Assembly (NCBI GenBank): GCA_963650165.1
Contig: CAVJKX010000012.1
Span: forward strand, 1-56,701
Direction: 5' to 3'
DNA length: 56,701 nucleotides
Source: F23-B02 sp963650165
GTDB taxonomy: Bacteria > Bacillota > Clostridia > Oscillospirales > Oscillospiraceae
Shown here: piece after piece, positions 7,415 through 15,183 of the stretch
Numbering within the stretch: position 1 is the first letter of the stretch
How the letters are laid out: every line of letters begins with the position of its first letter
Program-made: the position numbers and the translations under genes
The notes under the pieces: model-generated
What the model was told of the DNA's origin: nothing
What the model saw: only the letters and a program-made list of their open reading frames with translations
Databases searched by the model: none

Positions 7415-8011
7415 TCAGTTGTTTTCCTCCGCCTTTGCGGCGGCTTCGGCCTCGGCCTTCTTTTTGGCTGCTTCCTTCTGCGCCTTCTTGACTGCCGCGG
7501 CAGACTTCGGGGACAGGAACATGGACATATTGCGTCCTTCAAGCTTGGGGGGCTTATCAAGGTTTGCAACCTCTTCGCACTTTGAAGCAAAGTCGCGCAG
7601 GATGACCTCACCCAGATGAGTGTGCGCCATTTCTCTGCCGCGGAAGCGGATCGAGACCTTGACCCTGTCGCCGTCGGCCAGGAACTTGAGCGCGCTCTTG
7701 AGCTTTGTGTTCAGGTCGTTTTCGCCGATGCCGGGAGACATGCGGATCTCCTTGACCTCCATGACACGCTGGTTCTTCTTGGCTTCCTTTTCGCGCTTGG
7801 ACTGCTCAAAGCGGTATTTGCCGTAGTCCATGATCTTGCAGACGGGGGGCTTTGCCATCGGGGATATCTTGACAAGGTCAAGCTCCTTTTCCTCCGCAAT
7901 TTTCATGGCGGCTTCCGAGGACATGATCCCAAGCTGTTCGCCGTCGTCACCTATAACGCGTATTTCCTTGTCGAGGATCTCTTCATTGATCTCATGATTC
8001 ACGCTTGCGAT
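7415..8011 (-). CDS. infC: Translation initiation factor IF-3, apparent ATC start
   Basis: This 198-residue IF-3 has an N-terminal domain beginning NHEINEEILDKEIRVIGDDG, the linker and C-terminal domain (KEIRMSPGIGENDL, DGDRVKVSIRFRGREM), then an Ala/Lys/Glu-rich tail of about 25 residues. IF-3 checks start-codon pairing and prevents premature 70S joining. The GTG at 8002 is 16 bases from the GGAGGTG site, too far to be comfortable. The in-frame ATC at 8011-8009 is seven bases from it. IF-3 genes classically use AUU, AUC or AUA, allowing autoregulation by start-codon discrimination, so I place the start at ATC. The gene is preceded by an L20-type leader with an intrinsic terminator. Confidence 0.93.
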   Translation of the reverse strand: MASVNHEINEEILDKEIRVIGDDGEQLGIMSSEAAMKIAEEKELDLVKISPMAKPPVCKIMDYGKYRFEQSKREKEAKKNQRVMEVKEIRMSPGIGENDLNTKLKSALKFLADGDRVKVSIRFRGREMAHTHLGEVILRDFASKCEEVANLDKPPKLEGRNMSMFLSPKSAAAVKKAQKEAAKKKAEAEAAAKAEENN

Positions 8012-8160
8012 TGTTAAACACCTCCATAATGCAAAAAACGGATGCCTTACAGCATCCGCGCAGACAAAGCCCCGAGGGGGGGCGATGCTATTGACCGAAG
8101 CGCGCCTTCTGCGGCTCGGTGAGGTCGGGGATGCCGTACCTACTTTGTTTTCAGCTTTAC
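8012..8160 (-). promoter_or_regulatory. L20-type leader with attenuator upstream of infC
   Basis: About 150 transcribed, non-coding bases separate the promoter (8162-8190) from infC. The leader ends in an intrinsic terminator (8036-8058) just before the infC ribosome binding site. An upstream GGCATCC (8129-8135 on this strand) can pair with the same GGATGC that forms the terminator 5' arm, giving a possible antiterminator. Firmicute L20 leaders are known to regulate infC-rpmI-rplT through L20 binding. Position and architecture match, but I did not fold it fully. Confidence 0.75.
8036..8058 (-). terminator. Attenuator terminator of the infC leader
   Basis: On the minus strand CGGATGC and GCATCCG (8052-8058 and 8039-8045) pair around a six-base loop and are followed at once by six T. 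The hairpin lies about 13 bases before the infC Shine-Dalgarno site. Confidence 0.85.
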
Positions 8161-8161
8161 T

Positions 8162-8190
8162 AATATACCAGCACTTTCATGCCTTGTCAA
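8162..8190 (-). promoter_or_regulatory. Promoter of infC-rpmI-rplT
   Basis: A perfect -35 TTGACA (8185-8190) and a -10 TATATT (8162-8167), 17 bp apart, as expected for a strongly expressed translation operon. Confidence 0.85.
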
Positions 8191-8207
8191 GGCTTTTTTG
8201 CGGATTT

Positions 8208-8234
8208 TCACGGCGGAGAGGCTCTCCGCCGTGA
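8208..8234. terminator. Strong palindrome after the small gene following deoC
   Basis: TCACGGCGGAGAG (8208-8220) and CTCTCCGCCGTGA (8222-8234) are perfect inverted arms. It starts six bases after the stop of the 60-residue gene. A T-run follows only on the plus strand, so it may act as a stability hairpin or a weak terminator for deoC. Confidence 0.55.
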
Positions 8235-8240
8235 GTTTTT

Positions 8241-8423
8241 CTAATCGTCGCTTTTACCGTGAAAGGCGTAATAGGCAAAATACGCCGCCGCGCCGCCCGT
8301 GAGCACGCTCCATACGCTTGCCCAGCTCTGTGAACGCGGCGCGATAAAATACGAGCCTGCGGCCAGCAGCGCCGCCGACAGTATGAGCCCTATTATGCTC
8401 AGCACTCTGCCGGGCTTATGCAT
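8241..8423 (-). CDS. Small two-helix membrane protein downstream of deoC
   Basis: This 60-residue protein has two hydrophobic helices, at about residues 7-27 and 38-53, and a short polar tail ending KSDD. Its ATG overlaps the last eight bases of deoC, so the two are translationally coupled. I do not recognise a family. The coding sense is supported by the overlap arrangement and the clean hydrophobic pattern, not by homology. It could be a general small inner-membrane protein with no link to nucleoside metabolism. Confidence 0.6.
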   Translation of the reverse strand: MHKPGRVLSIIGLILSAALLAAGSYFIAPRSQSWASVWSVLTGGAAAYFAYYAFHGKSDD

Positions 8424-9090
8424 TTTCGCCGTTCCCGCGCTCGAGCTCCATTGCGAGCTTTACGATGCGGCTCGTTCCGAGGCGTGTCGCGCCGAGGGCA
8501 ATGAAGTCCTCCGCATCCTCGAGCGAGGCGATGCCGCCGGCCGCCTTGACCTGAAGCGTATCGGGGCTGAAGCGGCGCAGAAGCTCGACGTCGTGGCGGG
8601 TAGCTCCGCCCTTGCTGAAGCCGGTCGAGGTCTTTATGAAGTCGGCGCCGCACTCGGAAACGATGGTGCACAGGCGCATCTTCTCCTCGTCGGTCAGCAG
8701 GCAGCACTCGATTATGACCTTGAGCACCTTGCCGAGGCAGGAGCGGCGCACGGCCCTGATATCCTCCGCGACATCCTCCCAGCAGCCATCCTTGACCATG
8801 GAGAGGTTAATGACCATGTCGATCTCGTCGGCTCCGTTGGCGACGGCGTCGGCAGCCTCGAAGGCCTTTGCGGCCGAGGACATGTAGCCGTTGGGGAAGC
8901 CGATAACGGTGCATATCTTCATTCTGTCGCCGACATAGCGCTTTGCGCCGGGGACGTGGCAGGGCGGGATGCACACCGACGCGCAGCCGTATTTTATCGC
9001 CTGATCGCAGAGCTTTCTGATCTCCGCCTCGGTGCAGTCGACGCGCAGCAGTGTGTGGTCACAGTAAGACAAAAGTTCCTTTATATCCAT
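8416..9090 (-). CDS. deoC: Deoxyribose-phosphate aldolase
   Basis: This 224-residue class I aldolase cleaves 2-deoxyribose-5-phosphate to acetaldehyde and glyceraldehyde-3-phosphate in deoxynucleoside catabolism. The Schiff-base lysine is Lys153 in DFIKTSTGF. The partner residues Asp91 (ADEIDMVINL) and Lys182 (VKAAGGI) are present. The ATG at 9090 is chosen because AAAGGAAC lies about eight bases upstream; a longer frame to 9135 runs into the promoter and lacks support. Length is at the short end of normal. It is followed by a small membrane-protein gene that overlaps its stop. No other deo genes are nearby. Confidence 0.95.
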   Translation of the reverse strand: MDIKELLSYCDHTLLRVDCTEAEIRKLCDQAIKYGCASVCIPPCHVPGAKRYVGDRMKICTVIGFPNGYMSSAAKAFEAADAVANGADEIDMVINLSMVKDGCWEDVAEDIRAVRRSCLGKVLKVIIECCLLTDEEKMRLCTIVSECGADFIKTSTGFSKGGATRHDVELLRRFSPDTLQVKAAGGIASLEDAEDFIALGATRLGTSRIVKLAMELERGNGENA

Positions 9091-9123
9091 GAGCTTTGTT
9101 CCTTTCGAAAAAACGTTGACACT

Positions 9124-9152
9124 ATTATATTTCATTTCGCCGTCATATTCAA
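9124..9152 (-). promoter_or_regulatory. Promoter of deoC
   Basis: The -35 TTGAAT (9147-9152) and -10 TATAAT (9124-9129) have a 17-bp spacer. Confidence 0.7.
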
Positions 9153-9208
9153 GCGTTTGTGCCTAATATACTCTAACAAAAACTATTTGCAAGGACAGGA
9201 ACGAATAT

Positions 9209-9814
9209 ATGGATGAAAACACAAGCACGAATTTTGCCCGGCTCATAGGCTGCATGACCGCGCCGCCGGTATTTTCGCACGCCTCACGCGGCGAGAGCTT
9301 CTATACCTTCCCGCTCGAGGTCGCGCGGCTGTCCGGCGCTGCGGACACGATAAACATCATATCGCGCCGCGAGCTTTTAAGCGGCATTGAGGCGTCGGAT
9401 ATCGAAAAGCTCTGCATAATCGGCGAGCTGAGGTCGTTCAACAACAAAAGCGGCGAGGGCGCAAAGCTCGTCATAACGGTTTTCGCAAAGGAGATATCCC
9501 CAGCCTGCGGCGATGATCTGAACCTTATCCGGCTGACGGGCACGCTGTGCAAGCCGCCGAACCTGCGCGTAACGCCCATGGGCAGGGATATCTGCGATCT
9601 CATGCTGGCGGTCAACCGCCGCTACGGCCGCTCGGACTATCTCCCGTGCATCACCTGGGGACTTCGTGCGCGCGAGGCCTCTTACTGGGACACGGGCACG
9701 ACGGTGTCGCTCGAAGGGCGTATACAGAGCCGCTGCTACATAAAGCTCATCGGCGGCGAGCCTGTCGAAAAGACCGCCTTCGAGGTCTCCGTGACGGAGA
9801 TCGAAGAGGTATAA
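9209..9814 (+). CDS. SSB-like protein with two OB folds
   Basis: A 201-residue protein. The second half matches the single-stranded DNA-binding protein pattern: LIRLTGTLCKPPNLRVTP, DLMLAVNRRYGRSDYLPCITWG, VSLEGRIQSRCY. The first half looks like a second, diverged OB fold (ARLIGCMTAPPVF through KLVITVFAKEI). Canonical bacterial SSB has one OB fold and an acidic C-terminal tip; here the tip is EVSVTEIEEV, acidic but lacking the usual DDDIPF. It may be an alternative SSB or a replication/repair accessory factor. It is a single gene on the plus strand, with the start ATG at 9209 after a weak AGGA site. Confidence 0.7.
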   Translation: MDENTSTNFARLIGCMTAPPVFSHASRGESFYTFPLEVARLSGAADTINIISRRELLSGIEASDIEKLCIIGELRSFNNKSGEGAKLVITVFAKEISPACGDDLNLIRLTGTLCKPPNLRVTPMGRDICDLMLAVNRRYGRSDYLPCITWGLRAREASYWDTGTTVSLEGRIQSRCYIKLIGGEPVEKTAFEVSVTEIEEV

Positions 9815-9817
9815 GCG

Positions 9818-9854
9818 AAAAGGCTGCACCCGGAAGATATGGGTGCAGCCTTTT
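9818..9854. terminator. Bidirectional terminator between SSB-like gene and lysA
   Basis: AAAAGGCTGCACCC (9818-9831) and GGGTGCAGCCTTTT (9841-9854) are perfect arms with a nine-base loop. It serves both convergent genes. Confidence 0.9.
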
Positions 9855-9857
9855 AAA

Positions 9858-11156
9858 TTACAGATCGTTAAGGCAGATATCCGCAAGGCTCTCGCGCCTT
9901 ACGGCGACATAGCTCTCTCCGCCGGAGAGCATGACTATCGGCGGGCGAGGCACGCGGTTGTAGTTTGAGGCCATGGAGTAGTTATACGCGCCGGTCGTGC
10001 ACACGGCGACGGTATCGCCGCGCTCGATGCTCTCGGGCAGCAGGATATCCTCCTGGATTATATCGCCGCTTTCGCAGCAGCGTCCGACGAGCGAGCAGCG
10101 CATCATGCTCTCGCCCTCCCGCTCCTGCGCGGCAAAGCAGCTGTGACGCGCACGGTAGAGTGCAAAGCGCGGGTTATCGCCCATGCCGCCGTCTACGGAC
10201 ACATAGTCCTTGTATCCCTTTATGTGCTTCACTCCGCCGACGGTGTACAGCGTCATGCCGGCATCGGCGACTATGGCGCGGCCGGGCTCCATGAGTATAT
10301 GCGGCATATCCAGACCGAGGGCTGCGCACTCGTCCTTTATCGCCTGCGCCACCTCACCTATCTTTGTTTCTACGACAAGATACGGATCGTCGTCGGCATA
10401 GCGCACGCCGTAGCCGCCGCCGAGGTCGAGCTCGCGCGAAGTCATGCCGTAATTATCTCTCATAAGTGCGATAAAGCGCAGCATTATTACGGCGGCACGC
10501 TCGAAAACGTTCTCTTCAAAAACCTGCGAGCCGACGTGGCAGTGGAAGCCCGCGAGGTCAATGTGCGGCATTGCAAGGGCTCTCGCCGCGAAGGGCTCGG
10601 CCTGTCCGGTCTCTATGGAAACGCCGAACTTGGAGTCCACCCCGCCCGTGGCCATTGCCTCGTATGTGTGCGGGTCTATGCCCGGAGTCAGGCGCAGCAG
10701 CGCCTTCTGGACGATACCGCGCCGGGCCGCCTCCGCCTCGACGGCATCGAGCTCGTCCTCGTTGTCTATGACAAAGCAGCCGATGCCGCAGTCCATTGCA
10801 AAGGCGATATCCTCCTCGGTCTTGTTATTGCCGTGGAAATACGCATTTTCCAGAGGGTATCCGGCAAGCTTTGCCGTGTATATCTCGCCGGAGGAGACAA
10901 CGTCGATGCCCATGCCCTCCTCGCGCATTATCTCGTAGATTTTTTTAAAGGAATTTGCCTTGCTCGCATAAAGCGCCTTTGAACCTTCTCCGAAATGCTT
11001 TTTGAATGCCTCGCGGTAAACGCGGCAGTTGGCGCGCACTCTGTCCTCGTCGATGAGGTACAGCGGCGTACCGTAGCATTCGGCAAGCGCCCTGACATCC
11101 TGGCCGGCAAAGCGGAGAGCTCCGTCCTCGCCGCGGCTAACGTTTTCGCAGATCAT
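9858..11156 (-). CDS. lysA: Diaminopimelate decarboxylase
   Basis: This 432-residue PLP enzyme decarboxylates meso-diaminopimelate to L-lysine. The PLP lysine is Lys66 in ALYASKANSF. The glycine-rich phosphate loop is DLGGGYGVRY. The inter-subunit substrate motif CCESGD and the MEPGRAIVADAG segment are present. The start is the ATG at 11156, eight bases after GAGG; the frame extends further to 11192 but without a site. Length is typical. It is monocistronic, with its own promoter and a shared terminator. Confidence 0.96.
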   Translation of the reverse strand: MICENVSRGEDGALRFAGQDVRALAECYGTPLYLIDEDRVRANCRVYREAFKKHFGEGSKALYASKANSFKKIYEIMREEGMGIDVVSSGEIYTAKLAGYPLENAYFHGNNKTEEDIAFAMDCGIGCFVIDNEDELDAVEAEAARRGIVQKALLRLTPGIDPHTYEAMATGGVDSKFGVSIETGQAEPFAARALAMPHIDLAGFHCHVGSQVFEENVFERAAVIMLRFIALMRDNYGMTSRELDLGGGYGVRYADDDPYLVVETKIGEVAQAIKDECAALGLDMPHILMEPGRAIVADAGMTLYTVGGVKHIKGYKDYVSVDGGMGDNPRFALYRARHSCFAAQEREGESMMRCSLVGRCCESGDIIQEDILLPESIERGDTVAVCTTGAYNYSMASNYNRVPRPPIVMLSGGESYVAVRRESLADICLNDL

Positions 11157-11209
11157 GACAATTTCCTCTTTTTTTCTACAGTTTTGCCGCATCTATACGG
11201 CATGCGCGT

Positions 11210-11238
11210 ATTATAGCTAACAGTTTCTTAACATTCAA
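11210..11238 (-). promoter_or_regulatory. Promoter of lysA
   Basis: The -35 TTGAAT (11233-11238) and -10 TATAAT (11210-11215) have a 17-bp spacer. I saw no obvious lysine riboswitch in the roughly 45-base leader. Confidence 0.7.
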
Positions 11239-11295
11239 GCTTTTAAATATATTTTTATAATATGATTTCTATACGGCCTGCATATGAATGAACAT

Positions 11296-11664
11296 TTATT
11301 TCCTCGGCGGTATTATCTCTATCCAATAGCCGTCGGGGTCCTCGAGAAAATATATGCCCATTTTGGGGTTTTCAAAGCATATGCAGCCGAGGGCTTCGTG
11401 CTTTGCATGAGCCTTTTCGAGATCGTCGGCGACGAACGCAAGGTGGAACTCCTGCTCGCCGAGGTCGTAGGGCGTATCGCGGTCGCGCAGCCATGTGAGC
11501 TCAAGAGTAAAATCGGTTCTGCCGTCGCCGAGGTAGACGAGCCTGTAGCTCCCGTCGGCCGCGTTCTTCTCACGCACGGGCTTTAAGCCGAGCGCCTCGT
11601 CGTAGAAGCGGAGACTGCGCTCAAGATCGAACACGTTGAAGTTGAAGTGATTGAATGAAAACAT
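11296..11664 (-). CDS. Glyoxalase I-like (VOC superfamily) metalloenzyme
   Basis: This 122-residue protein has the two beta-alpha-beta-beta-beta modules of the vicinal-oxygen-chelate fold. Likely metal ligands are in FNHFNFNV (N-terminal His), in the central EFHLAFV strand, and the closing Glu of GYWIEIIPP. Lactoylglutathione lyases of this size detoxify methylglyoxal, a by-product of triose phosphates. It has an AGGAGG site before the ATG and is divergent from the glycogen operon. Other VOC enzymes remain possible, so I withhold a symbol. Confidence 0.8.
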   Translation of the reverse strand: MFSFNHFNFNVFDLERSLRFYDEALGLKPVREKNAADGSYRLVYLGDGRTDFTLELTWLRDRDTPYDLGEQEFHLAFVADDLEKAHAKHEALGCICFENPKMGIYFLEDPDGYWIEIIPPRK

Positions 11665-11693
11665 ACCGCACCTCCTGCGTTTATTTGGCTTAC

Positions 11694-11722
11694 ATTTTAT
11701 TATGTTTCAGGGCGCAATGCAA
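11694..11722 (-). promoter_or_regulatory. Promoter of the glyoxalase gene
   Basis: The -35 TTGCAT (11717-11722) and -10 TAAAAT (11694-11699) have a 17-bp spacer. It is 13 bp from the divergent glycogen promoter. Confidence 0.65.
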
Positions 11723-11734
11723 GCAAAAAACTTA

Positions 11735-11763
11735 TTGGCATTTGCCTTCGCTTGCTTTATAAT
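11735..11763 (+). promoter_or_regulatory. Promoter of the glgB-glgA-GH13 operon
   Basis: The -35 TTGGCA (11735-11740) and -10 TATAAT (11758-11763) have a 17-bp spacer. Confidence 0.75.
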
Positions 11764-11798
11764 ATATTGTAAATATTTATTGCGTGCGGAGATATGAT

Positions 11799-13733
11799 AT
11801 GAACTATTCCGAGCTTATAGATAAATACGTTCCGGCAGACGACGTTTTCCTGTTCAACACCGGCTGCGCCGAAAAGGCATGGCTGCTGCTCGGCTGCCGG
11901 TATATTGAGGAGATCAAAATGCACCGCTTTGCGGTCTGGGCGCCGAATGCGCGGGCCGTGTCGCTCGTCGGCGACTTCAACGGCTGGGACCGGATGCAGA
12001 CGCCTATGGAAAAGCGCGGCGGCATATGGTACTGCTTCGTCGCGGGGCTTTCCGACGGCCAGCTGTATAAATACTGCGTGACGACGGCCAAGGGCAAAAC
12101 GGTATGGAAATCCGATCCCTTCGCTCAGTGGTCGCAGTCGGGCGTCAACACAGCGTCGAGGGTGTGGACAGGCTCGCACGTCTGGCGCGACGAAAAGTTT
12201 ATGAAAGACCGCGCGGAGCGAAACTGCTTCGAAAGCCCCATGTCGATATACGAAATGCACCTCGGCTCGTGGAAAACGCCGGAGGGCGGCGTGAACTACG
12301 CCTCGATCGCGCCGGAGCTTGCGCGCTACTGCACCGAGATGGGCTATACGCACATCGAGCTGCTGCCGCTCACGGAATACCCCTACCCCGGCTCCTGGGG
12401 CTATCAGGTCACGGGCTACTATGCCCCCACCGGCCGCTACGGAACGCCCGACGAGTTTGCCGAATTTATCGACACTCTGCACAAGGCCGGCATCGGCGTT
12501 ATCATGGACTGGGTCCCCGCGCATTTTCCGCGCGACGAGCACGGCCTTGCGGAATTTGACGGCACGCGGCTTTACGAGTGCAAGGAGGAGCGCATGGCCT
12601 CGCATCCCGAGTGGGGCACACTGATATTCGACTATGACATGCCGGAGGTGCAGTCGTTTCTCATATCCTCGGCCTGCTTTTTCTTTGAAAGATACCACAT
12701 TGACGGCATACGCGTCGATGCCGTGTCCTCGATGCTGTATCTCAACTACGGCCGCAAGGACGGCGAATACACAAAAAACCGCGACGGCGGCAACATAAAC
12801 CTCGGCGCGGTGAGCTTCCTGCGCAAGCTCAACACCGCGGTTTTGTCGGGCTACCCCGGCGCGATCACGATAGCCGAGGAATCGACGGCCTACCCGATGG
12901 TCACAATGCCGCCCTCCGTCGGCGGACTCGGCTTCAGCTTCAAGTGGGACATGGGCTATATGCACGATACGCTCGACTATTTTTCCGCAGACCCCCTGTT
13001 CCGCAAGGGCTGCCACGATAAGCTGACGTTTTCCATGATGTACGCGTTTTCGGAAAACTTCATTCTCGCCTATTCGCACGACGAGGTCGTGCACGGCAAG
13101 CGGTCGATGCTCGATAAGATGTTCGGCAGCTACGAGCAGAAGTTTGCTACGCTGCGGGCGCTGTACGGCTATCAGTTTGCCCATCCGGGCAAGAAGCTGT
13201 GCTTCATGGGCTCGGAGTTCGGGCAGTTTATCGAGTGGAACTATGAGCAGGAGCTCGACTGGCTGCTGCTTGACTATCCGATGCATGAGAAGCTGCGCGA
13301 ATATTACGCCGCTCTCAACCGCTTCTACCGCTCCTGCCCCGCCCTGTACGAGGTCGACAAGTCCTGGGACGGCTTTAAGTGGCTGAACGTAAACGACAAG
13401 GCGCTCAGCTCCATTGCCTTCCTGCGCTCGGCAAGGCCCGAGAGCGGAAGCTATCTCGTCTGCGCGTGCAACTTCATTCCGAACGAACACAGGGGCTTTG
13501 TCATCGGCCTGCCGCAGCCGGGAAAGCTTCGTGAGATACTTTCGAGCGACGACCTGAAATTCGGCGGCAACGGTTTACATAACGCAAAGACAATACACAG
13601 CCGCGATACCGGCTTTGACGAGCATCCGTACAGTGCGGTTATCGATCTTCCGCCGCTGTCGGCAGTTTATTTTGAATACATTCCGGAAAGGGTGACTGAT
13701 AAAAATGAAAAAGCAGTTCAGAAGCATTCTTAA
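11799..13733 (+). CDS. glgB: 1,4-alpha-glucan branching enzyme
   Basis: A 644-residue GH13 enzyme that makes alpha-1,6 branches in glycogen. An N-terminal CBM48-type beta-sandwich (FAVWAPNARAVSLVGDFNGWD) precedes the catalytic barrel. Conserved regions are DWVPAHFPRDEHG, GIRVDAVSSML (nucleophile Asp307), IAEESTAYP (acid/base Glu360) and YSHDEVVHGKRS (Asp428). The ATG at 11799 sits seven bases after CGGAG; a GTG at 11784 would precede that site. It overlaps glgA by 29 bases, so translation is coupled. No glgC is in the window, so ADP-glucose must be made from elsewhere. Confidence 0.95.
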   Translation: MNYSELIDKYVPADDVFLFNTGCAEKAWLLLGCRYIEEIKMHRFAVWAPNARAVSLVGDFNGWDRMQTPMEKRGGIWYCFVAGLSDGQLYKYCVTTAKGKTVWKSDPFAQWSQSGVNTASRVWTGSHVWRDEKFMKDRAERNCFESPMSIYEMHLGSWKTPEGGVNYASIAPELARYCTEMGYTHIELLPLTEYPYPGSWGYQVTGYYAPTGRYGTPDEFAEFIDTLHKAGIGVIMDWVPAHFPRDEHGLAEFDGTRLYECKEERMASHPEWGTLIFDYDMPEVQSFLISSACFFFERYHIDGIRVDAVSSMLYLNYGRKDGEYTKNRDGGNINLGAVSFLRKLNTAVLSGYPGAITIAEESTAYPMVTMPPSVGGLGFSFKWDMGYMHDTLDYFSADPLFRKGCHDKLTFSMMYAFSENFILAYSHDEVVHGKRSMLDKMFGSYEQKFATLRALYGYQFAHPGKKLCFMGSEFGQFIEWNYEQELDWLLLDYPMHEKLREYYAALNRFYRSCPALYEVDKSWDGFKWLNVNDKALSSIAFLRSARPESGSYLVCACNFIPNEHRGFVIGLPQPGKLREILSSDDLKFGGNGLHNAKTIHSRDTGFDEHPYSAVIDLPPLSAVYFEYIPERVTDKNEKAVQKHS

Positions 13734-15183
13734 CGAAAAGGGCCGCAGGGAGCTGCCTAATATTCTGCTTGCGGCAGCCGAATGCGCTCCGCTTTCAAAG
13801 ACCGGCGGCCTCGCCGACGTTGTCGGAACGCTGCCGAAGGCGCTCAAAAAGCTCGGCTTCGACGCGAGGGTCATCACTCCGTATCACCGCTGCATAAAGG
13901 ACAGGTACGCCGACCGTGTCGAGCACATGTTCGATTTTTATGTAAACCTCGGCTGGCGCACGCAGTACTGCGGCATCGAGCGTCTGATGCTCGACGATGT
14001 GTGCATCTATCTTGTTGACAGCGAGTTTTACTTCGGTGATAAGATATACCGCGGCGGTCAGGCCGAGGGTGAGCAGTACGCCTTCTTCACCCGCGCCGTG
14101 CTCGACGCCATACCGAACCTTGATTTCACTCCCGAGATCATCCACTGCAACGACTGGCACACTGCCATGCTGCCGATGCTCGCCAAGACGCAGTACGGCG
14201 GCGCGATGCAGAGCTCCCTGCGCTGGCTGCTGACGATACACAACATTGCGTATCAGGGAAAATTCGGCTTTGACTACGTTCAGGATCTGCTTGGCATCGA
14301 GGATAAATACTACACGCCGGAGTTCATGGAGCTCAACGGCTGCGCAAGCTTTCTCAAGGCCGGCTGCGTGTTTGCCGACAGGATAAATACCGTCAGCCCC
14401 ACCTACGCCGAGGAGATCAAGACAGACTACTTCGGCGAGGGGCTCGAGGGCATTCTTTCCGCGCGCTCAAATGAGCTGAGCGGCATCATAAACGGCATAG
14501 ACACCCGTGTTTTCAATCCCTACACAGACCCCGCCCTTCCCGCGAGATATCACAAGGGCAGGCTGAACGGCAAAAAATTATGTAAACTTGAGCTTCAGCG
14601 TGATTTCGGTCTCGAGCAGCGCGCCGAGTCTCCGATATTCGCAATGGTCACGCGTATGACCGAGCAGAAGGGCTTTGACCTTGTAGAGTGCATGCTCGAC
14701 GAGCTCATGCAGTATAACGACATGCAGTTTTTCATGCTCGGCAGCGGCGACAAGGACTATGAAAGCTTTATGCGCAATGCCGAAAGCCGCTATAAGGGCA
14801 AGCTGTGCGCATACATAGGCTATAACGAAGCGTTATCACACCGCGTGTACGCGGGCGCCGATTTCCTGCTCATGCCCTCGCGCTTTGAGCCCTGCGGCCT
14901 GTCGCAGATGATCGCCATGCGCTACGGCACTCTGCCCATCGTGCGCGAGACCGGCGGTCTGAAGGATTCGGTAAAGCCGTACAATCAGTACACCGGCGAG
15001 GGCACAGGCTTTTCGTTTGCCGACTTCAACGCTCACGAAATGAAGGACGCTATGCTGCTTGCACTCGACTGCTACCGCAGGCCCGAGGTCATGAACTCGC
15101 TGATCCGTCAGGCGATGGAGGCCGATTTCAGCTTTGACCGCTCCTCGGAAGAATACGCAATGCTCTATCTATGGATGCTCTGA
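13705..15183 (+). CDS. glgA: Glycogen synthase (ADP-glucose dependent, GT5)
   Basis: A 492-residue GT-B fold transferase that extends alpha-1,4-glucan from ADP-glucose. The N-terminal domain begins ILLAAAECAPLSKTGGLADV, containing the KTGGL nucleotide-binding motif. The C-terminal domain has the E-x7-E type motif RFEPCGLSQMIAMRYG and the donor-binding TGGL stretch (RETGGLKDSV). About 12 residues precede the usual start of the fold. It begins inside glgB and its own 3' end overlaps the GH13 gene by 13 bases, giving a tightly coupled three-gene operon. Confidence 0.95.
   Translation: MKKQFRSILNEKGRRELPNILLAAAECAPLSKTGGLADVVGTLPKALKKLGFDARVITPYHRCIKDRYADRVEHMFDFYVNLGWRTQYCGIERLMLDDVCIYLVDSEFYFGDKIYRGGQAEGEQYAFFTRAVLDAIPNLDFTPEIIHCNDWHTAMLPMLAKTQYGGAMQSSLRWLLTIHNIAYQGKFGFDYVQDLLGIEDKYYTPEFMELNGCASFLKAGCVFADRINTVSPTYAEEIKTDYFGEGLEGILSARSNELSGIINGIDTRVFNPYTDPALPARYHKGRLNGKKLCKLELQRDFGLEQRAESPIFAMVTRMTEQKGFDLVECMLDELMQYNDMQFFMLGSGDKDYESFMRNAESRYKGKLCAYIGYNEALSHRVYAGADFLLMPSRFEPCGLSQMIAMRYGTLPIVRETGGLKDSVKPYNQYTGEGTGFSFADFNAHEMKDAMLLALDCYRRPEVMNSLIRQAMEADFSFDRSSEEYAMLYLWML

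Noticed and set aside
11757..13490. A 577-codon minus-strand frame opposite glgB
   Set aside because: glgB is certain on the plus strand; the opposite frame has no recognisable domain and lacks translation signals.
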